Source: Streptomyces sp. MA5143a (lineage in GTDB: Bacteria; Actinomycetota; Actinomycetes; Streptomycetales; Streptomycetaceae). From it: a DNA stretch of 64,000 nt. A program made the translations under genes and the position numbers. The stretch's first letter is position 1; each line of letters opens with the position of its first letter. Shown in pieces: positions 16,081-24,763 of the stretch. The notes beneath the pieces were generated by a model. It was not told the origin of the DNA. It worked only from the letters and a program-made list of their open reading frames with translations, and did not search any database. Where the stretch lies: NCBI RefSeq assembly GCF_900290235.1, contig NZ_OLMK01000068.1:62001-126000 (forward strand), read 5' to 3'.

Positions 16081-17787
16081 ATGCACGACACCGTGTCCCG
16101 GAGTTCCGCCCGCTTAGAGCTCCGAACAAAAGGGGAGCCCGGCTCGCGACGCCTGGTACGCACGCTCGCCAGACGCCGCGAGCTGATCGGACTCCCCTTT
16201 TGTTCGGAGCTCTTATGGCGGCTGGCGGTGGGAGCGACCGCCCTCGCCGCCACCCTCCTGGCGCCCGCCCCGGCCCAGGCCGCGACCCCTGGAGAACCGG
16301 CCCTCGTCCGTACCGACGCCGGCTGGGTACGCGGGCAGACCACGGCCGAGGGGCGGCAGTTCCTCGGCATCCCCTACGCCCGGCAGCCCGTCGGCGACCT
16401 CCGCTGGACCGAGCCCCGGCCGGTACCCCCCTGGCAGGGGGTGCGCGAGGCCGGCGCGTTCGGCAACAGATGCGCCCAGACGGCAAGTTGGGACCCCGGC
16501 TACGAACGGCCCAGCCACACCGAGGACTGCCTGTCCCTCAACGTGTACACCCCGCAGGGCACCACCCGCCGCCCGGTCATGGTCTGGCTGCACGGCGGCG
16601 GCCTCACCGCCGGCGCCGGCGAGGACGTCGTGCCGGACGCCTTCGCACGGCGTACCGGCACGGTCGTCGTGACCGTCAACTACCGCCTCGGCGCCCTGGG
16701 CTTCCTCGCCACCGACGACCTCGACAAGGAGGCGAGCGACGGCGTCTCCGGCAACTTCGGCCTGCTCGACCAGCAGGCCGCGCTGCGCTGGGTGCGGGCC
16801 AACATCGGCCGCTTCGGCGGCGATCCGGGGCGCGTCACCATCGCGGGTGAGTCCGCGGGCGGCCGCTCCGTCTGCACCCAGCTGGCCTCACCCACCTCCC
16901 GGGGCCTGTTCCGCGCCGGCATCGTGCAGAGCGGCGCGTACGGCGACTGCGCGGCCCGCACACACCAGTCGGCGGTGGCCCAGGGCAGGACCTTCCTGAC
17001 CCGACTCGGCTGCGCGGACACGGCGTGCCTGCGCGGGAAGACCGCCGCCGAGATCCTCGCCGCCCAGGCCGGCCTGAACTGGGGGCCCGTCGCCGGCGGG
17101 GCCTTCCTGCCCGTCCAGCCCTTCGAGGCGTTCCGGACCGGGGCGGCCGCCCGGGTGCCCGTCCTCAACGGCGCCAACCAGGACGAGGGCCGCCTGTTCG
17201 CCTTCGGCCGCTTCGACGCCGCCGGGACCCCGCTCACCGCGGAGCAGTACCCGACCGTCATGCGGGCCGCCTACGGCGAGCGCGTCCTCGCCCGCTACCC
17301 GCTCACGAACCACCCCTCGCCGACCATCGCGTACGGCACCGCCCAGGGCGACCAGGGCTTCGCCTGCCCCGCGCTGCGACTGAACGAGGTCCTCGCCGGG
17401 CGCGGTCCGGTCTACGCGTACGAGTTCGCCGACCGGACCTCCCCGCCCTTCGCCTCACTGCGCAACCTGGGCACCGACTTCGACTTCGGCGCGACCCACG
17501 TCAACGAGGTGCAGTACCTCTTCCGGCACTTCGGTCTGGACAGCCCGCTGGACGCCGGGCAGCAGGCCCTGGCGCGCCAGATGACCGACTACTGGGGCTC
17601 CTTCGTCCGCGACGGGGTGCCGAGGGCCGCCGGTCAGCCCGCCGTCCCGGCCGGCGGCGACCGGGTGCTGACCCTCAGGGCCGCCGCGCAGGGCGGAAAC
17701 GGGCTCAGCCGGACCGTGCACGGGGAGCACGCGTGCGACCTGTGGGACAACCTGCCGGGCTCCGCCGCCGTCACAGTAAGCAGGTAG
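16081..17787 (+). CDS. Secreted type B carboxylesterase with in-frame insertion in its signal peptide
   Basis: A 568-residue alpha/beta-hydrolase of the carboxylesterase type B family. The nucleophile is Ser258 in GESAGG, with the acid in NQDEGRLF and the His in GATHVNEVQYLF; FLGIPYARQPVG and EDCLSLNVY are family landmarks. A Sec-type signal ends WRLAVGATALAATLLAP then APAQA, with cleavage expected near residue 67. The signal is unusually long because codons 13-45 come from a 96-bp inverted-repeat element plus a 3-bp TTA duplication; without them the signal is a textbook 34 residues. Two TTA codons (12 and 45) flank the insert, so translation may depend on the bldA tRNA. Confidence 0.9.
   Translation: MHDTVSRSSARLELRTKGEPGSRRLVRTLARRRELIGLPFCSELLWRLAVGATALAATLLAPAPAQAATPGEPALVRTDAGWVRGQTTAEGRQFLGIPYARQPVGDLRWTEPRPVPPWQGVREAGAFGNRCAQTASWDPGYERPSHTEDCLSLNVYTPQGTTRRPVMVWLHGGGLTAGAGEDVVPDAFARRTGTVVVTVNYRLGALGFLATDDLDKEASDGVSGNFGLLDQQAALRWVRANIGRFGGDPGRVTIAGESAGGRSVCTQLASPTSRGLFRAGIVQSGAYGDCAARTHQSAVAQGRTFLTRLGCADTACLRGKTAAEILAAQAGLNWGPVAGGAFLPVQPFEAFRTGAAARVPVLNGANQDEGRLFAFGRFDAAGTPLTAEQYPTVMRAAYGERVLARYPLTNHPSPTIAYGTAQGDQGFACPALRLNEVLAGRGPVYAYEFADRTSPPFASLRNLGTDFDFGATHVNEVQYLFRHFGLDSPLDAGQQALARQMTDYWGSFVRDGVPRAAGQPAVPAGGDRVLTLRAAAQGGNGLSRTVHGEHACDLWDNLPGSAAVTVSR
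16114..16215. mobile_element. MITE-like inverted-repeat element in the esterase gene
   Basis: A 96-bp element (16117-16212) flanked on each side by TTA. Its terminal inverted repeats are perfect over 21 bp, beginning GAGCTCCGAACAAAAG; one more base pairs if flanks are counted. Internal arms 16142-16156 and 16169-16183 pair with two mismatches around a 12-nt loop, so the whole element folds into one long hairpin. Element plus duplicated TTA is 99 bp, exactly 33 codons, and keeps the frame open on the plus strand. It encodes no transposase, so it would need one in trans. A 4-bp CTTA reading of the duplication is equally possible. Confidence 0.8.
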
Positions 17788-17795
17788 GCTGCCCC

Positions 17796-17823
17796 GGCGC
17801 GCGCTCCACCACGAGAGCGCGCC
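17796..17823 (+). terminator. Hairpin between esterase and DedA gene
   Basis: GGCGCGCGCTC and GAGAGCGCGCC pair over 10 of 11 positions around a 6-nt loop, nine nt after the esterase stop. Confidence 0.6.
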
Positions 17824-17860
17824 GCGGGTCCGAGAACCGGACGCATGGGAGGAAGCGGCT

Positions 17861-18511
17861 TTGCACGTCCAGGAGTGGCTCGAAACGGTGCCACCGCTCA
17901 GCATCTATCTGCTGGTGGGGCTGGTCATCGGTCTGGAGAGCCTGGGCATCCCCCTGCCGGGCGAGATCATCCTGGTCTCCTCCGCGCTGCTCGCGTCCCA
18001 GCACGGCGAGATCAACCCGGTCGTCCTCGGCGCCTGCGCCACGGCCGGCGCGATCATCGGCGATTCGATCGGCTACGCCATCGGCCGCAAGGGCGGGCGT
18101 CCGCTGCTGGCCAAGCTCGGCCGGAGATTCCCCAAGCACTTCAGCGAGAGCAATATCGCGGTCGCCGAGCGGTCCTTCGACCGCTGGGGCATGTGGGCCG
18201 TCTTCTTCGGCCGCTTCATCGCCCTGCTGCGGATCTTCGCCGGACCCCTCGCCGGTGTCCTGCAGATGCCGTACTGGCGCTTCCTCACCGCCAACGTGCT
18301 CGGCGGCATCCTCTGGGCCGGTGGCACCACCGCCGTCATCTACTACGTCGGCGTGGTGGCCGAGGCGTGGCTCAAGCGCTTCTCGTGGCTGGGCCTGGTG
18401 CTGGCCGTGCTGATCGGTGTGACCTCGATGCTGGTGATCAAGCGCAAGGCGAAGAAGGCGGCGGAGAAGGCCGAGGCCGGCGAGACGGAACTGGTCCCCG
18501 CCGCGGACTGA
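17861..18511 (+). CDS. DedA family membrane protein
   Basis: A 216-residue DedA/VTT protein. It has the amphipathic entry helix, the E-x-x-x-x-P-x-P-x-E type motif (GLESLGIPLPGE), GDSIGYAIGRKGG, and the FGRFIALLRIFAGPLAG block with the two conserved Arg. DedA proteins are proposed undecaprenyl-phosphate or phospholipid translocases driven by membrane potential. TTG is the likely start, with GGAGGA upstream; the C-terminal tail is Lys/Glu-rich and cytosolic. Compare uppP in the same window, which also serves the lipid-carrier cycle, though the two are not linked. Confidence 0.9.
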   Translation: MHVQEWLETVPPLSIYLLVGLVIGLESLGIPLPGEIILVSSALLASQHGEINPVVLGACATAGAIIGDSIGYAIGRKGGRPLLAKLGRRFPKHFSESNIAVAERSFDRWGMWAVFFGRFIALLRIFAGPLAGVLQMPYWRFLTANVLGGILWAGGTTAVIYYVGVVAEAWLKRFSWLGLVLAVLIGVTSMLVIKRKAKKAAEKAEAGETELVPAAD

Positions 18512-18529
18512 CCCCCTGGGCCCGAGGGA

Positions 18530-18585
18530 GCAGGGGCAGAGCACGGGCAGATGCGCGAGCTGTGCCTTCGGGCAGGGGCAGAGCA
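18530..18585 (+). repeat. Direct repeat pair after DedA gene
   Basis: GCAGGGGCAGAGCA occurs at 18530-18543 and again at 18572-18585 in the convergent spacer. No function is evident. Confidence 0.5.
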
Positions 18586-18617
18586 AGGTCGGACACGCGG
18601 GCCGTTCCGACAGGCAG

Positions 18618-18647
18618 GGGCCGCGCCACCGGTCGGTGGCGCGGCCC
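18618..18647. terminator. Bidirectional terminator, DedA / carbonic anhydrase
   Basis: GGGCCGCGCCACC and GGTGGCGCGGCCC form a perfect 13-bp stem with a GGTC loop between two convergent genes. Confidence 0.85.
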
Positions 18648-18656
18648 TTCGCCGTC

Positions 18657-19199
18657 TCAGGCGCCGTACTCCTCCTGTGCGGCCCGGTGGGCCCGCGCCA
18701 GCTCCGTGTAGTGCGTGCCGTTCAGCGTGACGCCCTCGCGCTCCTCCTCGGTGAGGGGGCGCTTGACCTTCGCCGGCACCCCCGCGACCAGCGAACCGGG
18801 CGGCACCCGCATCCCCTGCGGCACCAGCGCCTGCGCCGCGACGAGGGAGCCCGCTCCGATCACCGCGCCGTTCAGCACGGTGGCACCCATCCCGATCAGG
18901 CAGTCGTCCTCGATGGTCGCCCCGTGCACCACGGCGTTGTGCCCGATCGAGACGCGCTCGCCGATCGAGATCGGGAAACCGATGTCGACATGGAGCGTGC
19001 AGTTGTCCTGCACATTGCTCCCGGCCCCCACCACGATCGGCTCGAACTCGGCCCGCAGCACCGCGCCGTACCAGACGCTGGACCCCGGGTGCAGCGTGAC
19101 GTCGCCGATCACCGCCGCCGTGGGGGAGACGAACGCGGCGTCCTCCACGTCCGGCTTCTTGCCGCCGAACACCGTGATCAGGGCCCGCTGCCGATTCAT
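18657..19199 (-). CDS. Gamma-class carbonic anhydrase-like protein
   Basis: A 180-residue left-handed beta-helix protein with hexapeptide repeats (VIGDVTLHPGSSVWYGAVLR, GAVIGAGSLVAAQALVPQG). The metal-type His residues of gamma carbonic anhydrases are seen in DNCTLHVD and SIGHNAVVHG. Such proteins hydrate CO2 or are catalytically silent trimers; activity is not certain from sequence. GGAGG stands correctly before the ATG. It converges on dedA across a strong hairpin and is divergent from a second hexapeptide-repeat protein, the acyltransferase. Confidence 0.88.
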   Translation of the reverse strand: MNRQRALITVFGGKKPDVEDAAFVSPTAAVIGDVTLHPGSSVWYGAVLRAEFEPIVVGAGSNVQDNCTLHVDIGFPISIGERVSIGHNAVVHGATIEDDCLIGMGATVLNGAVIGAGSLVAAQALVPQGMRVPPGSLVAGVPAKVKRPLTEEEREGVTLNGTHYTELARAHRAAQEEYGA

Positions 19200-19323
19200 T
19201 GCCGCCTCCTGGTGATGGATCAGTCTCCCTCCGCACCGTAAGCCATGGGCACGGCGTCGCGTGGGGTGAAGATCACAGCCGAACGACACGGTCCGGAAGC
19301 CGACCGGTGAGTACGGTGAGCGG

Positions 19324-20070
19324 GTGCCCAGAAGCAGGAACACGTTCTCGTCATGGCGGCGTCGCGCGGTGCAGCGCGCCGTCCACGCGGGCTGGGAGTG
19401 GGTGCGGCGCACGGGGGCGGTGACGGCCGAGCACCCCGGCCGCCTCCGGTTCGGCGCGATGGGAACCGGTACCAGACTGGCCTTCCCGCTCGGCACGGTC
19501 TTCGGGGAGCCGTGGATCCATCTGGGCTCCCACTGCATCATCGGCGAACAGGTCACGCTGACCGCCGGACTGATGCCCGACCTCGACCTCGGCGCGGAGC
19601 CCATCCTGCGCATCGGTGACGGCGTCGTCCTCGGCCGGGGCAGCCATGTCATCGCCGACACCAGCGTGACCATCGGCAGCGACTGCTACTTCGGGCCGTA
19701 TGTGTACGTGACGTCCACGAACCACTCGTACGACGACCCGCACGAGCCGATCGGCAGGCAGTGGCCGCGGATGGACCCCGTGTCCATCGGGCCCGGCTGC
19801 TGGATCGGCACCGGCGCGGTGATCCTGCCGGGGGCGCGCATAGGGCGCAACGTGGTGGTGGCCGCCGGAGCGGTCGTCCGGGGCGAGGTTCCGGACCGCT
19901 CGGTGGTGGCGGGGGCGCCCGCGAAGGTCGTACGGCGGTGGGACCCGGTGGAGGGCTGGCAGCCGCCGATCCGGACGCCCGCGCCCGTGCCGATCCCTGA
20001 CGGGGTCACGCCGGAGCAGTTGCTGGCGTTGGCCGAGTGGGAGGCGGAAGAGGCCGGGGAGTCCGCCTGA
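19324..20070 (+). CDS. Hexapeptide-repeat acyltransferase
   Basis: A 248-residue left-handed beta-helix transferase related to maltose/galactoside O-acetyltransferases. Repeats run from ILRIGDGVVLGRGSHVIAD to GARIGRNVVVAAGAVVRG. The catalytic-type His lies in STNHSYDDPHEPIG, and the C-terminal cap has the usual VVAGAPAKVVRRW ending. The acceptor is unknown; sugar or cell-envelope O-acetylation is the usual guess. The GTG start has TACGGT 6 nt upstream and no Shine-Dalgarno. The Pro-rich C-terminal extension (PAPVPIPDGVTPEQLLAL) is beyond the catalytic fold. Confidence 0.85.
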   Translation: MPRSRNTFSSWRRRAVQRAVHAGWEWVRRTGAVTAEHPGRLRFGAMGTGTRLAFPLGTVFGEPWIHLGSHCIIGEQVTLTAGLMPDLDLGAEPILRIGDGVVLGRGSHVIADTSVTIGSDCYFGPYVYVTSTNHSYDDPHEPIGRQWPRMDPVSIGPGCWIGTGAVILPGARIGRNVVVAAGAVVRGEVPDRSVVAGAPAKVVRRWDPVEGWQPPIRTPAPVPIPDGVTPEQLLALAEWEAEEAGESA

Positions 20071-20094
20071 GGGGTCGTTCCTTTCGGGTGCGTC

Positions 20095-20142
20095 GGCGGC
20101 TGCGGGTTCGTCGTGGCTGGTCGCGCAGTTCCCCGCGCCCCT
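20095..20142 (+). repeat. Dispersed Streptomyces intergenic repeat, copy B
   Basis: GGCGGCTGCGGGTTCGTCGT, then a GGTCGCGCAGTTCCCCGCGC tail. Copies lie at 6444 and 10824. This one fills the convergent spacer between the acyltransferase and EamA genes. Confidence 0.7.
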
Positions 20143-20174
20143 GAGCGGCGGTGTTGGGCTCGGTGGTGGGATTC

Positions 20175-21032
20175 TCAGCCTGTTGCCAGGAGGAGGGTGC
20201 CTGCCAGGGCCAGGCCCGCGCCGGCCGCCTGGATGGGGCGCAGGCGTTCACCGAGCAGGAAGCGGGCGGCCAGCGCGGTGATCACGGGGTACAGCGAGGC
20301 GAGGACGGCGGCGACGGTCACCGGGCCGTACTGGGCGGCCAGGGAGTAGGTGCCGTTGGCGGCCACGTCCGCGAGGCCGACGAAGGCGAACGCCGGGAGC
20401 GAGCCGTACGGGAAGCCCTCGGGCGGGAGGGCCGGGGTACCGCGCCGCACCGAGACACAGAGGGCGGCGCCGCCCGTGACGGCGTTGGTGACGCGCTGGA
20501 CGAACAGGGCCAGGAACAGGCCGGTGAGCGTCGTCGACGCCTCCGCGATCAGGGCCATCACCGCGCCGAAGCCGAAGGCCGCGACCAGGGTGAGGAGGAT
20601 GGCCTGCCGCTGGACGGGGGCGCCCTTGATCTGCGGGCCGCCCGCGAGCGCGACGCCCACGATCGCCACCAGGATGCCGGCGATCCGCGGCAGGCCGGGG
20701 CGCTCCCCGAGGAAGAGTCCGATACCCACGGGGACGGCCACGCTCAGCGAGCCGAGCGGGGAGACGACGCCCATGGGGCCGAGGGCGAGCGCCTTGTAGA
20801 AGGCGAGCATGGCGACCGGGCCCACCACGCCGGCGGCCACGGCGAACCACAGCCGGGGGCCCGCCTCGCTCCAGCCGCCGGTCGCGACGACGATCGCGCC
20901 CAGCACGACGGCGGCGATCGTCTGGGAGACGACGACCACGGTGAGCGCCGGGACGCGCCTGCTCAGCAGTCCGCCGCCGAAGTCGGCCAGGCCCCACAGC
21001 AGGCTGGTGGCCAGGGCGAAGAGTGCGGTCAT
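20175..21032 (-). CDS. EamA/DMT family transporter
   Basis: A 285-residue drug/metabolite transporter with ten hydrophobic helices in two EamA repeats: the first opens ALFALATSLLWGLADFGGGL, the second GFGAVMALIAEASTT. The conserved FLGERP and LLGERLRPIQ motifs end each half. The direction and substrate are unknown; relatives move amino acids or other metabolites. It is divergent from an XRE-cupin regulator with two matched palindromes in the spacer, one of which lies ~20 nt before this start, so the regulator very probably controls it. Confidence 0.88.
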   Translation of the reverse strand: MTALFALATSLLWGLADFGGGLLSRRVPALTVVVVSQTIAAVVLGAIVVATGGWSEAGPRLWFAVAAGVVGPVAMLAFYKALALGPMGVVSPLGSLSVAVPVGIGLFLGERPGLPRIAGILVAIVGVALAGGPQIKGAPVQRQAILLTLVAAFGFGAVMALIAEASTTLTGLFLALFVQRVTNAVTGGAALCVSVRRGTPALPPEGFPYGSLPAFAFVGLADVAANGTYSLAAQYGPVTVAAVLASLYPVITALAARFLLGERLRPIQAAGAGLALAGTLLLATG

Positions 21033-21050
21033 CGGGCAGCCTCGCAGTAC

Positions 21051-21063
21051 AGTTCGGTGAACG
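21051..21063. promoter_or_regulatory. XRE operator candidate 1
   Basis: AGTTCGGTGAACG, an imperfect palindrome of the form AGTTCNNTGAAC, next to the EamA start. Its centre is 31 bp (three helical turns) from the site at 21082-21094. Confidence 0.55.
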
Positions 21064-21081
21064 AAGAGTGCACTCCACCGT

Positions 21082-21094
21082 AGTTCATTGAACT
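21082..21094. promoter_or_regulatory. XRE operator candidate 2
   Basis: AGTTCATTGAACT, a perfect 13-bp palindrome matching the site at 21051-21063. It lies about 30 nt before the regulator start. Confidence 0.65.
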
Positions 21095-21125
21095 GAACTC
21101 TGCCATTCAAAATATTGGACGGAAT

Positions 21126-21698
21126 GTGTCGGACCTCGACCTGCTGACCCAGTCCCTGGCGCGGAACGTCAAACGCTGGCGCACGGAACGCGGCTTCACC
21201 CTGGACGCCCTCGCCGCCCGTGCCGGAGTCAGCCGCGGCATGCTCATCCAGATCGAGCAGGCCCGCACCAACCCCAGCATCGGCACCGTCGTCAAGATCG
21301 GCGACGCTCTCGGCATCAGCATCACCACCCTGCTCGACTACGAGCAGGGCCCCCGGGTCCGCATCGTCCCGGCCGAGCAGGTGGTCCGGCTGTGGCACAC
21401 CGACGCGGGCAGCTACAGCAGGCTCCTCGCCGGTACGGAGGCGCCCGGTCCGCTGGAGATGTGGGACTGGCGGCTGATGCCGGGCGAGGGCAGCGGATCC
21501 GATCCGCACCCGACCGGCACCGTCGAGATCGCGCATGTCACCGCAGGCGAGCTGACGCTCACCGTCGAGGGCGCGGAGTACCGCGTCCCGGCCGGCGCGA
21601 GCGTCACCTTCGAAGCCAACGCCACGCACCGGTACGCCAACGAGGGTGACGTCCCGACCGAGATGGTGCTGACGGTCTCGGTGCCGCCCGTCCAGTGA
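21126..21698 (+). CDS. XRE-cupin transcriptional regulator
   Basis: A 190-residue regulator with an N-terminal helix-turn-helix (FTLDALAARAGVSRGMLIQIEQARTNP split over residues 24-50) and a C-terminal cupin (VTAGELTLTVEG...YRVPAGASVTFEANATHRYAN). This architecture is that of SinR-cupin proteins, in which the cupin binds a small ligand that changes DNA binding. The GTG start was taken; no strong Shine-Dalgarno is seen. It faces the EamA gene, and two AGTTCNNTGAAC palindromes lie between them. The transported metabolite may also be the effector. Confidence 0.9.
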   Translation: MSDLDLLTQSLARNVKRWRTERGFTLDALAARAGVSRGMLIQIEQARTNPSIGTVVKIGDALGISITTLLDYEQGPRVRIVPAEQVVRLWHTDAGSYSRLLAGTEAPGPLEMWDWRLMPGEGSGSDPHPTGTVEIAHVTAGELTLTVEGAEYRVPAGASVTFEANATHRYANEGDVPTEMVLTVSVPPVQ

Positions 21699-21740
21699 GA
21701 CGTCGACTTCGCCTCGCGGTGCTTTGTTAGCGTGCCGCTC

Positions 21741-22298
21741 ATGCGCGCACCCATCGGAGACTTCGACCACGCCACCCCCGCCCCCGCATGCCTCGACCGG
21801 CTCGTCGGGCCGGTCGCGGACGCCGTACGCCACTGGGGCGGCGCCGTGCCCGCCGAGCAGATCCTTTACGTCGAGACGGACCCGCTGTGGGCCGACACCG
21901 CCGTGTTCGTCGAGCACTACGGGCGGGACCTGCTGGAGCGGTCCGCGAACTGCGTGGTCGTCGCGGGCAAGCGGGGTGGCGAGTCGAGCCTCGCCGCCTG
22001 CGTGGTGCTGTCCACGACCCGCGTCGACGTCAACGGCGTGGTCCGGCGGCAGTTGGGCGCCCGCAAGGCGTCGTTCGCGCCGATGGACACGGCCACGGGG
22101 GAGACGGGCATGGAGTACGGCGGCATCACGCCGGTAGGGCTGCCGGCGGGGTGGCCGGTCCTGGTGGACTCCGCCGTGGTCGACCTGCCGTACGTCCTGG
22201 TCGGCAGCGGCCGGCGGCGCGGCAAGCTGCTGGTGCCGGGCAAGGCGTTCGCGGAACTGCCCGGCGCGGTCGTCCTGGAGGGGCTGGGCATCGCCTGA
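21741..22298 (+). CDS. YbaK/EbsC-like aminoacyl-tRNA deacylase family protein
   Basis: A 185-residue protein of the YbaK/prolyl-tRNA-editing fold: EQILYVETDPLWADTAVFVEHYG, NCVVVAGKRGGESSLAACVVLSTTRVDVN, and GGITPVGLPAGWPVLVD. The family clears mischarged tRNA (for example Cys-tRNAPro). Whether this divergent member edits tRNA is not certain; the Lys-containing loop of classical YbaK is replaced by RRQLGARKASF. ATG 21741 is preferred over GTG 21732 because TAGCGT lies 7 nt before it (leaderless pattern). Confidence 0.75.
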   Translation: MRAPIGDFDHATPAPACLDRLVGPVADAVRHWGGAVPAEQILYVETDPLWADTAVFVEHYGRDLLERSANCVVVAGKRGGESSLAACVVLSTTRVDVNGVVRRQLGARKASFAPMDTATGETGMEYGGITPVGLPAGWPVLVDSAVVDLPYVLVGSGRRRGKLLVPGKAFAELPGAVVLEGLGIA

Positions 22299-22323
22299 CG
22301 GGTGCGGGTTCGGGAACGGCGGA

Positions 22324-22357
22324 GCCGGGCCCCGGGCCTCTTGGCCCGGAACCCGGC
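22324..22357. terminator. Bidirectional terminator, YbaK-like / FMN reductase
   Basis: An interrupted stem GCCGGG-CC-CCGGGCC with GGCCCGG-AA-CCCGGC around TCTT, in a convergent spacer. Confidence 0.8.
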
Positions 22358-22377
22358 GGCGTACGGTCGTGCGCGAC

Positions 22378-22938
22378 TCAGGCGGCCGCGGCGCCCGCCT
22401 GGGAGGTGAGCTGCTCGATCACGGCGGTGAGGCCGGTGACGACCTCGGCGTCGTCGGCCGGGTGGGTCTCGGCGAAGCGGACGACCGAGCCGGGGATGGA
22501 GAGCTTGGCGTCCTCCAGGACCGTGGCGCCGGCGATGCCGACGGCCTTGCGGGTCTCGTCCTGCGCCCACACGCCGCCGAACTGGCCGAAGGCGGTGCCG
22601 ACCACGGCGACCGGCTTGCCCGTGAAGGAACCGGCGCCGTAGGGGCGGGACAGCCAGTCGATGGCGTTCTTCAGGACGGCCGGGATGGTGCCGTTGTACT
22701 CGGGGGAGAAGAGCAGGAAGCCGTCCGCCTGGCCGGCCGCCTCACGCAGACGCGCGGCGGTGGCCGGGAGGGCTTCCTCGGTGTCGATGTCCTCGTTGTA
22801 GAACGGCACGTCGGCCAGGCCCTCGTACAGCTCGATCTCGACGCCTTCGGGGGCGTGCTTCACGGCCGCCTCGGCGAGCTGACGGTTGTGCGAACCGGCG
22901 CGAAGGCTGCCGACGAGCGCGAGGATGCGTACGGACAT
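22378..22938 (-). CDS. NADPH-dependent FMN reductase
   Basis: A 186-residue flavodoxin-like reductase. The phosphate-binding loop is GSLRAGSHNRQLA near residues 10-22, with FSPEYNGTIPAVLKNAIDWLSRP carrying the family's PEYN motif, and GTAFGQFGG. It should reduce FMN, quinones or azo compounds with NADPH. The gene is divergent from a TetR regulator; an exact AACGGACC/GGTCCGTT palindrome lies 50 nt before its ATG, so induction by a quinone-like or electrophilic compound is plausible but inferred. Confidence 0.92.
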   Translation of the reverse strand: MSVRILALVGSLRAGSHNRQLAEAAVKHAPEGVEIELYEGLADVPFYNEDIDTEEALPATAARLREAAGQADGFLLFSPEYNGTIPAVLKNAIDWLSRPYGAGSFTGKPVAVVGTAFGQFGGVWAQDETRKAVGIAGATVLEDAKLSIPGSVVRFAETHPADDAEVVTGLTAVIEQLTSQAGAAAA

Positions 22939-22987
22939 GAGCTGACTCCTAGCAAGGGTGGAAGCGGAAGGCCGGAACCGAGGTTCA

Positions 22988-23005
22988 AACGGACCGGGGT
23001 CCGTT
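22988..23005. promoter_or_regulatory. TetR operator candidate (AACGGACC-GG-GGTCCGTT)
   Basis: A perfect 8-bp-arm inverted repeat. Its GGACCNNGGTCC core is repeated at 23026-23037 with centres 35 bp apart. Confidence 0.7.
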
Positions 23006-23025
23006 CAAATTTGTAGCACCTATCC

Positions 23026-23037
23026 GGACCGCGGTCC
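23026..23037. promoter_or_regulatory. Second TetR operator candidate (GGACCGCGGTCC)
   Basis: A 12-bp perfect palindrome sharing the core of the site at 22988-23005, 20 nt before the -10-like TACGCT (23057-23062) of the regulator gene. Confidence 0.6.
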
Positions 23038-23068
23038 ACTTCCCTGTGGTGAGCGTTACGCTCTTTTC

Positions 23069-23725
23069 ATGAACGAGCCGCTGCCACCCTTGGTCAGGCC
23101 CTCGGAAAGCGACCCTCCCGACGGTCTGATCGACTTCGTCAACCCCGCCGGTGACCAGCCACGACTGAGGGCCGACGCCGCGCGCAACCGTGCCCGGCTG
23201 CTGGAGGTCGCCGCCCGTCTGGCCGGGGAGTGCGGAGCGGGCAAACTGACGATGGAGGCCGTGGCGACCGCCGCGCAGGTCGGCAAGGGCACCGTCTTCC
23301 GGCGCTTCGGCGACCGCACAGGACTGCTGGTCGCCCTCCTCGACCACCACGAGCGGGAGCTCCAGGCCGCCTTCCTGACCGGGCCGCCGCCCCTCGGTCC
23401 GGACGCGCCGCCCGCCGAGCGGCTCCGCGCGTTCGGCGCGGCCGTCCTGCGGCACGAGTACGCGCATCGAGACCTCTACCTCGCCGCCGGCGCGGACGCC
23501 TCGCGCCGCTTCAGCGGCCCCGCCAACCAGCTGCGGCTCGGCCACCTCTGCATGCTGCTGCGCCGGGCCGAGGTCACCGGGGACGTGGAGCTGATGGCGC
23601 ACACCATGCTCGGTTACCTGGACATCCACCTGGTCGACCACCTGGTCGGTCGGCGCGGGATGTCGCTGGAGCGGCTGGAGCTGGGGTGGGGGGACCTGGT
23701 GGGACGGTTCGTCCGGGCGGCCTGA
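23069..23725 (+). CDS. TetR family regulator, divergent from FMN reductase
   Basis: A 218-residue TetR regulator with a ~30-residue Pro-rich N-terminal extension before the helix-turn-helix (KLTMEAVATAAQVGKGTVFRRFGDR, split near residues 60-85). The C-terminal effector domain is helical. TACGCT stands 6 nt before the ATG and there is no Shine-Dalgarno, consistent with a leaderless mRNA. The twin GGACCNNGGTCC palindromes in the shared spacer make it the obvious local regulator of the reductase. Confidence 0.9.
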   Translation: MNEPLPPLVRPSESDPPDGLIDFVNPAGDQPRLRADAARNRARLLEVAARLAGECGAGKLTMEAVATAAQVGKGTVFRRFGDRTGLLVALLDHHERELQAAFLTGPPPLGPDAPPAERLRAFGAAVLRHEYAHRDLYLAAGADASRRFSGPANQLRLGHLCMLLRRAEVTGDVELMAHTMLGYLDIHLVDHLVGRRGMSLERLELGWGDLVGRFVRAA

Positions 23726-23866
23726 CGGCGGGGGCGCGGGGCTCGACGTGACCTCGCGCACCGTCCGCCGACCGGATCTGTACCCCTGTGCAGGCAAAGC
23801 GACCGCTTGGTAGCTTGAGGGCGGTGTCGGTCGGCGGCACCGCGTACGTGCGAGGGGGAGTGGCAG

Positions 23867-24759
<893 letters not shown>

Positions 24760-24763
<4 letters not shown>

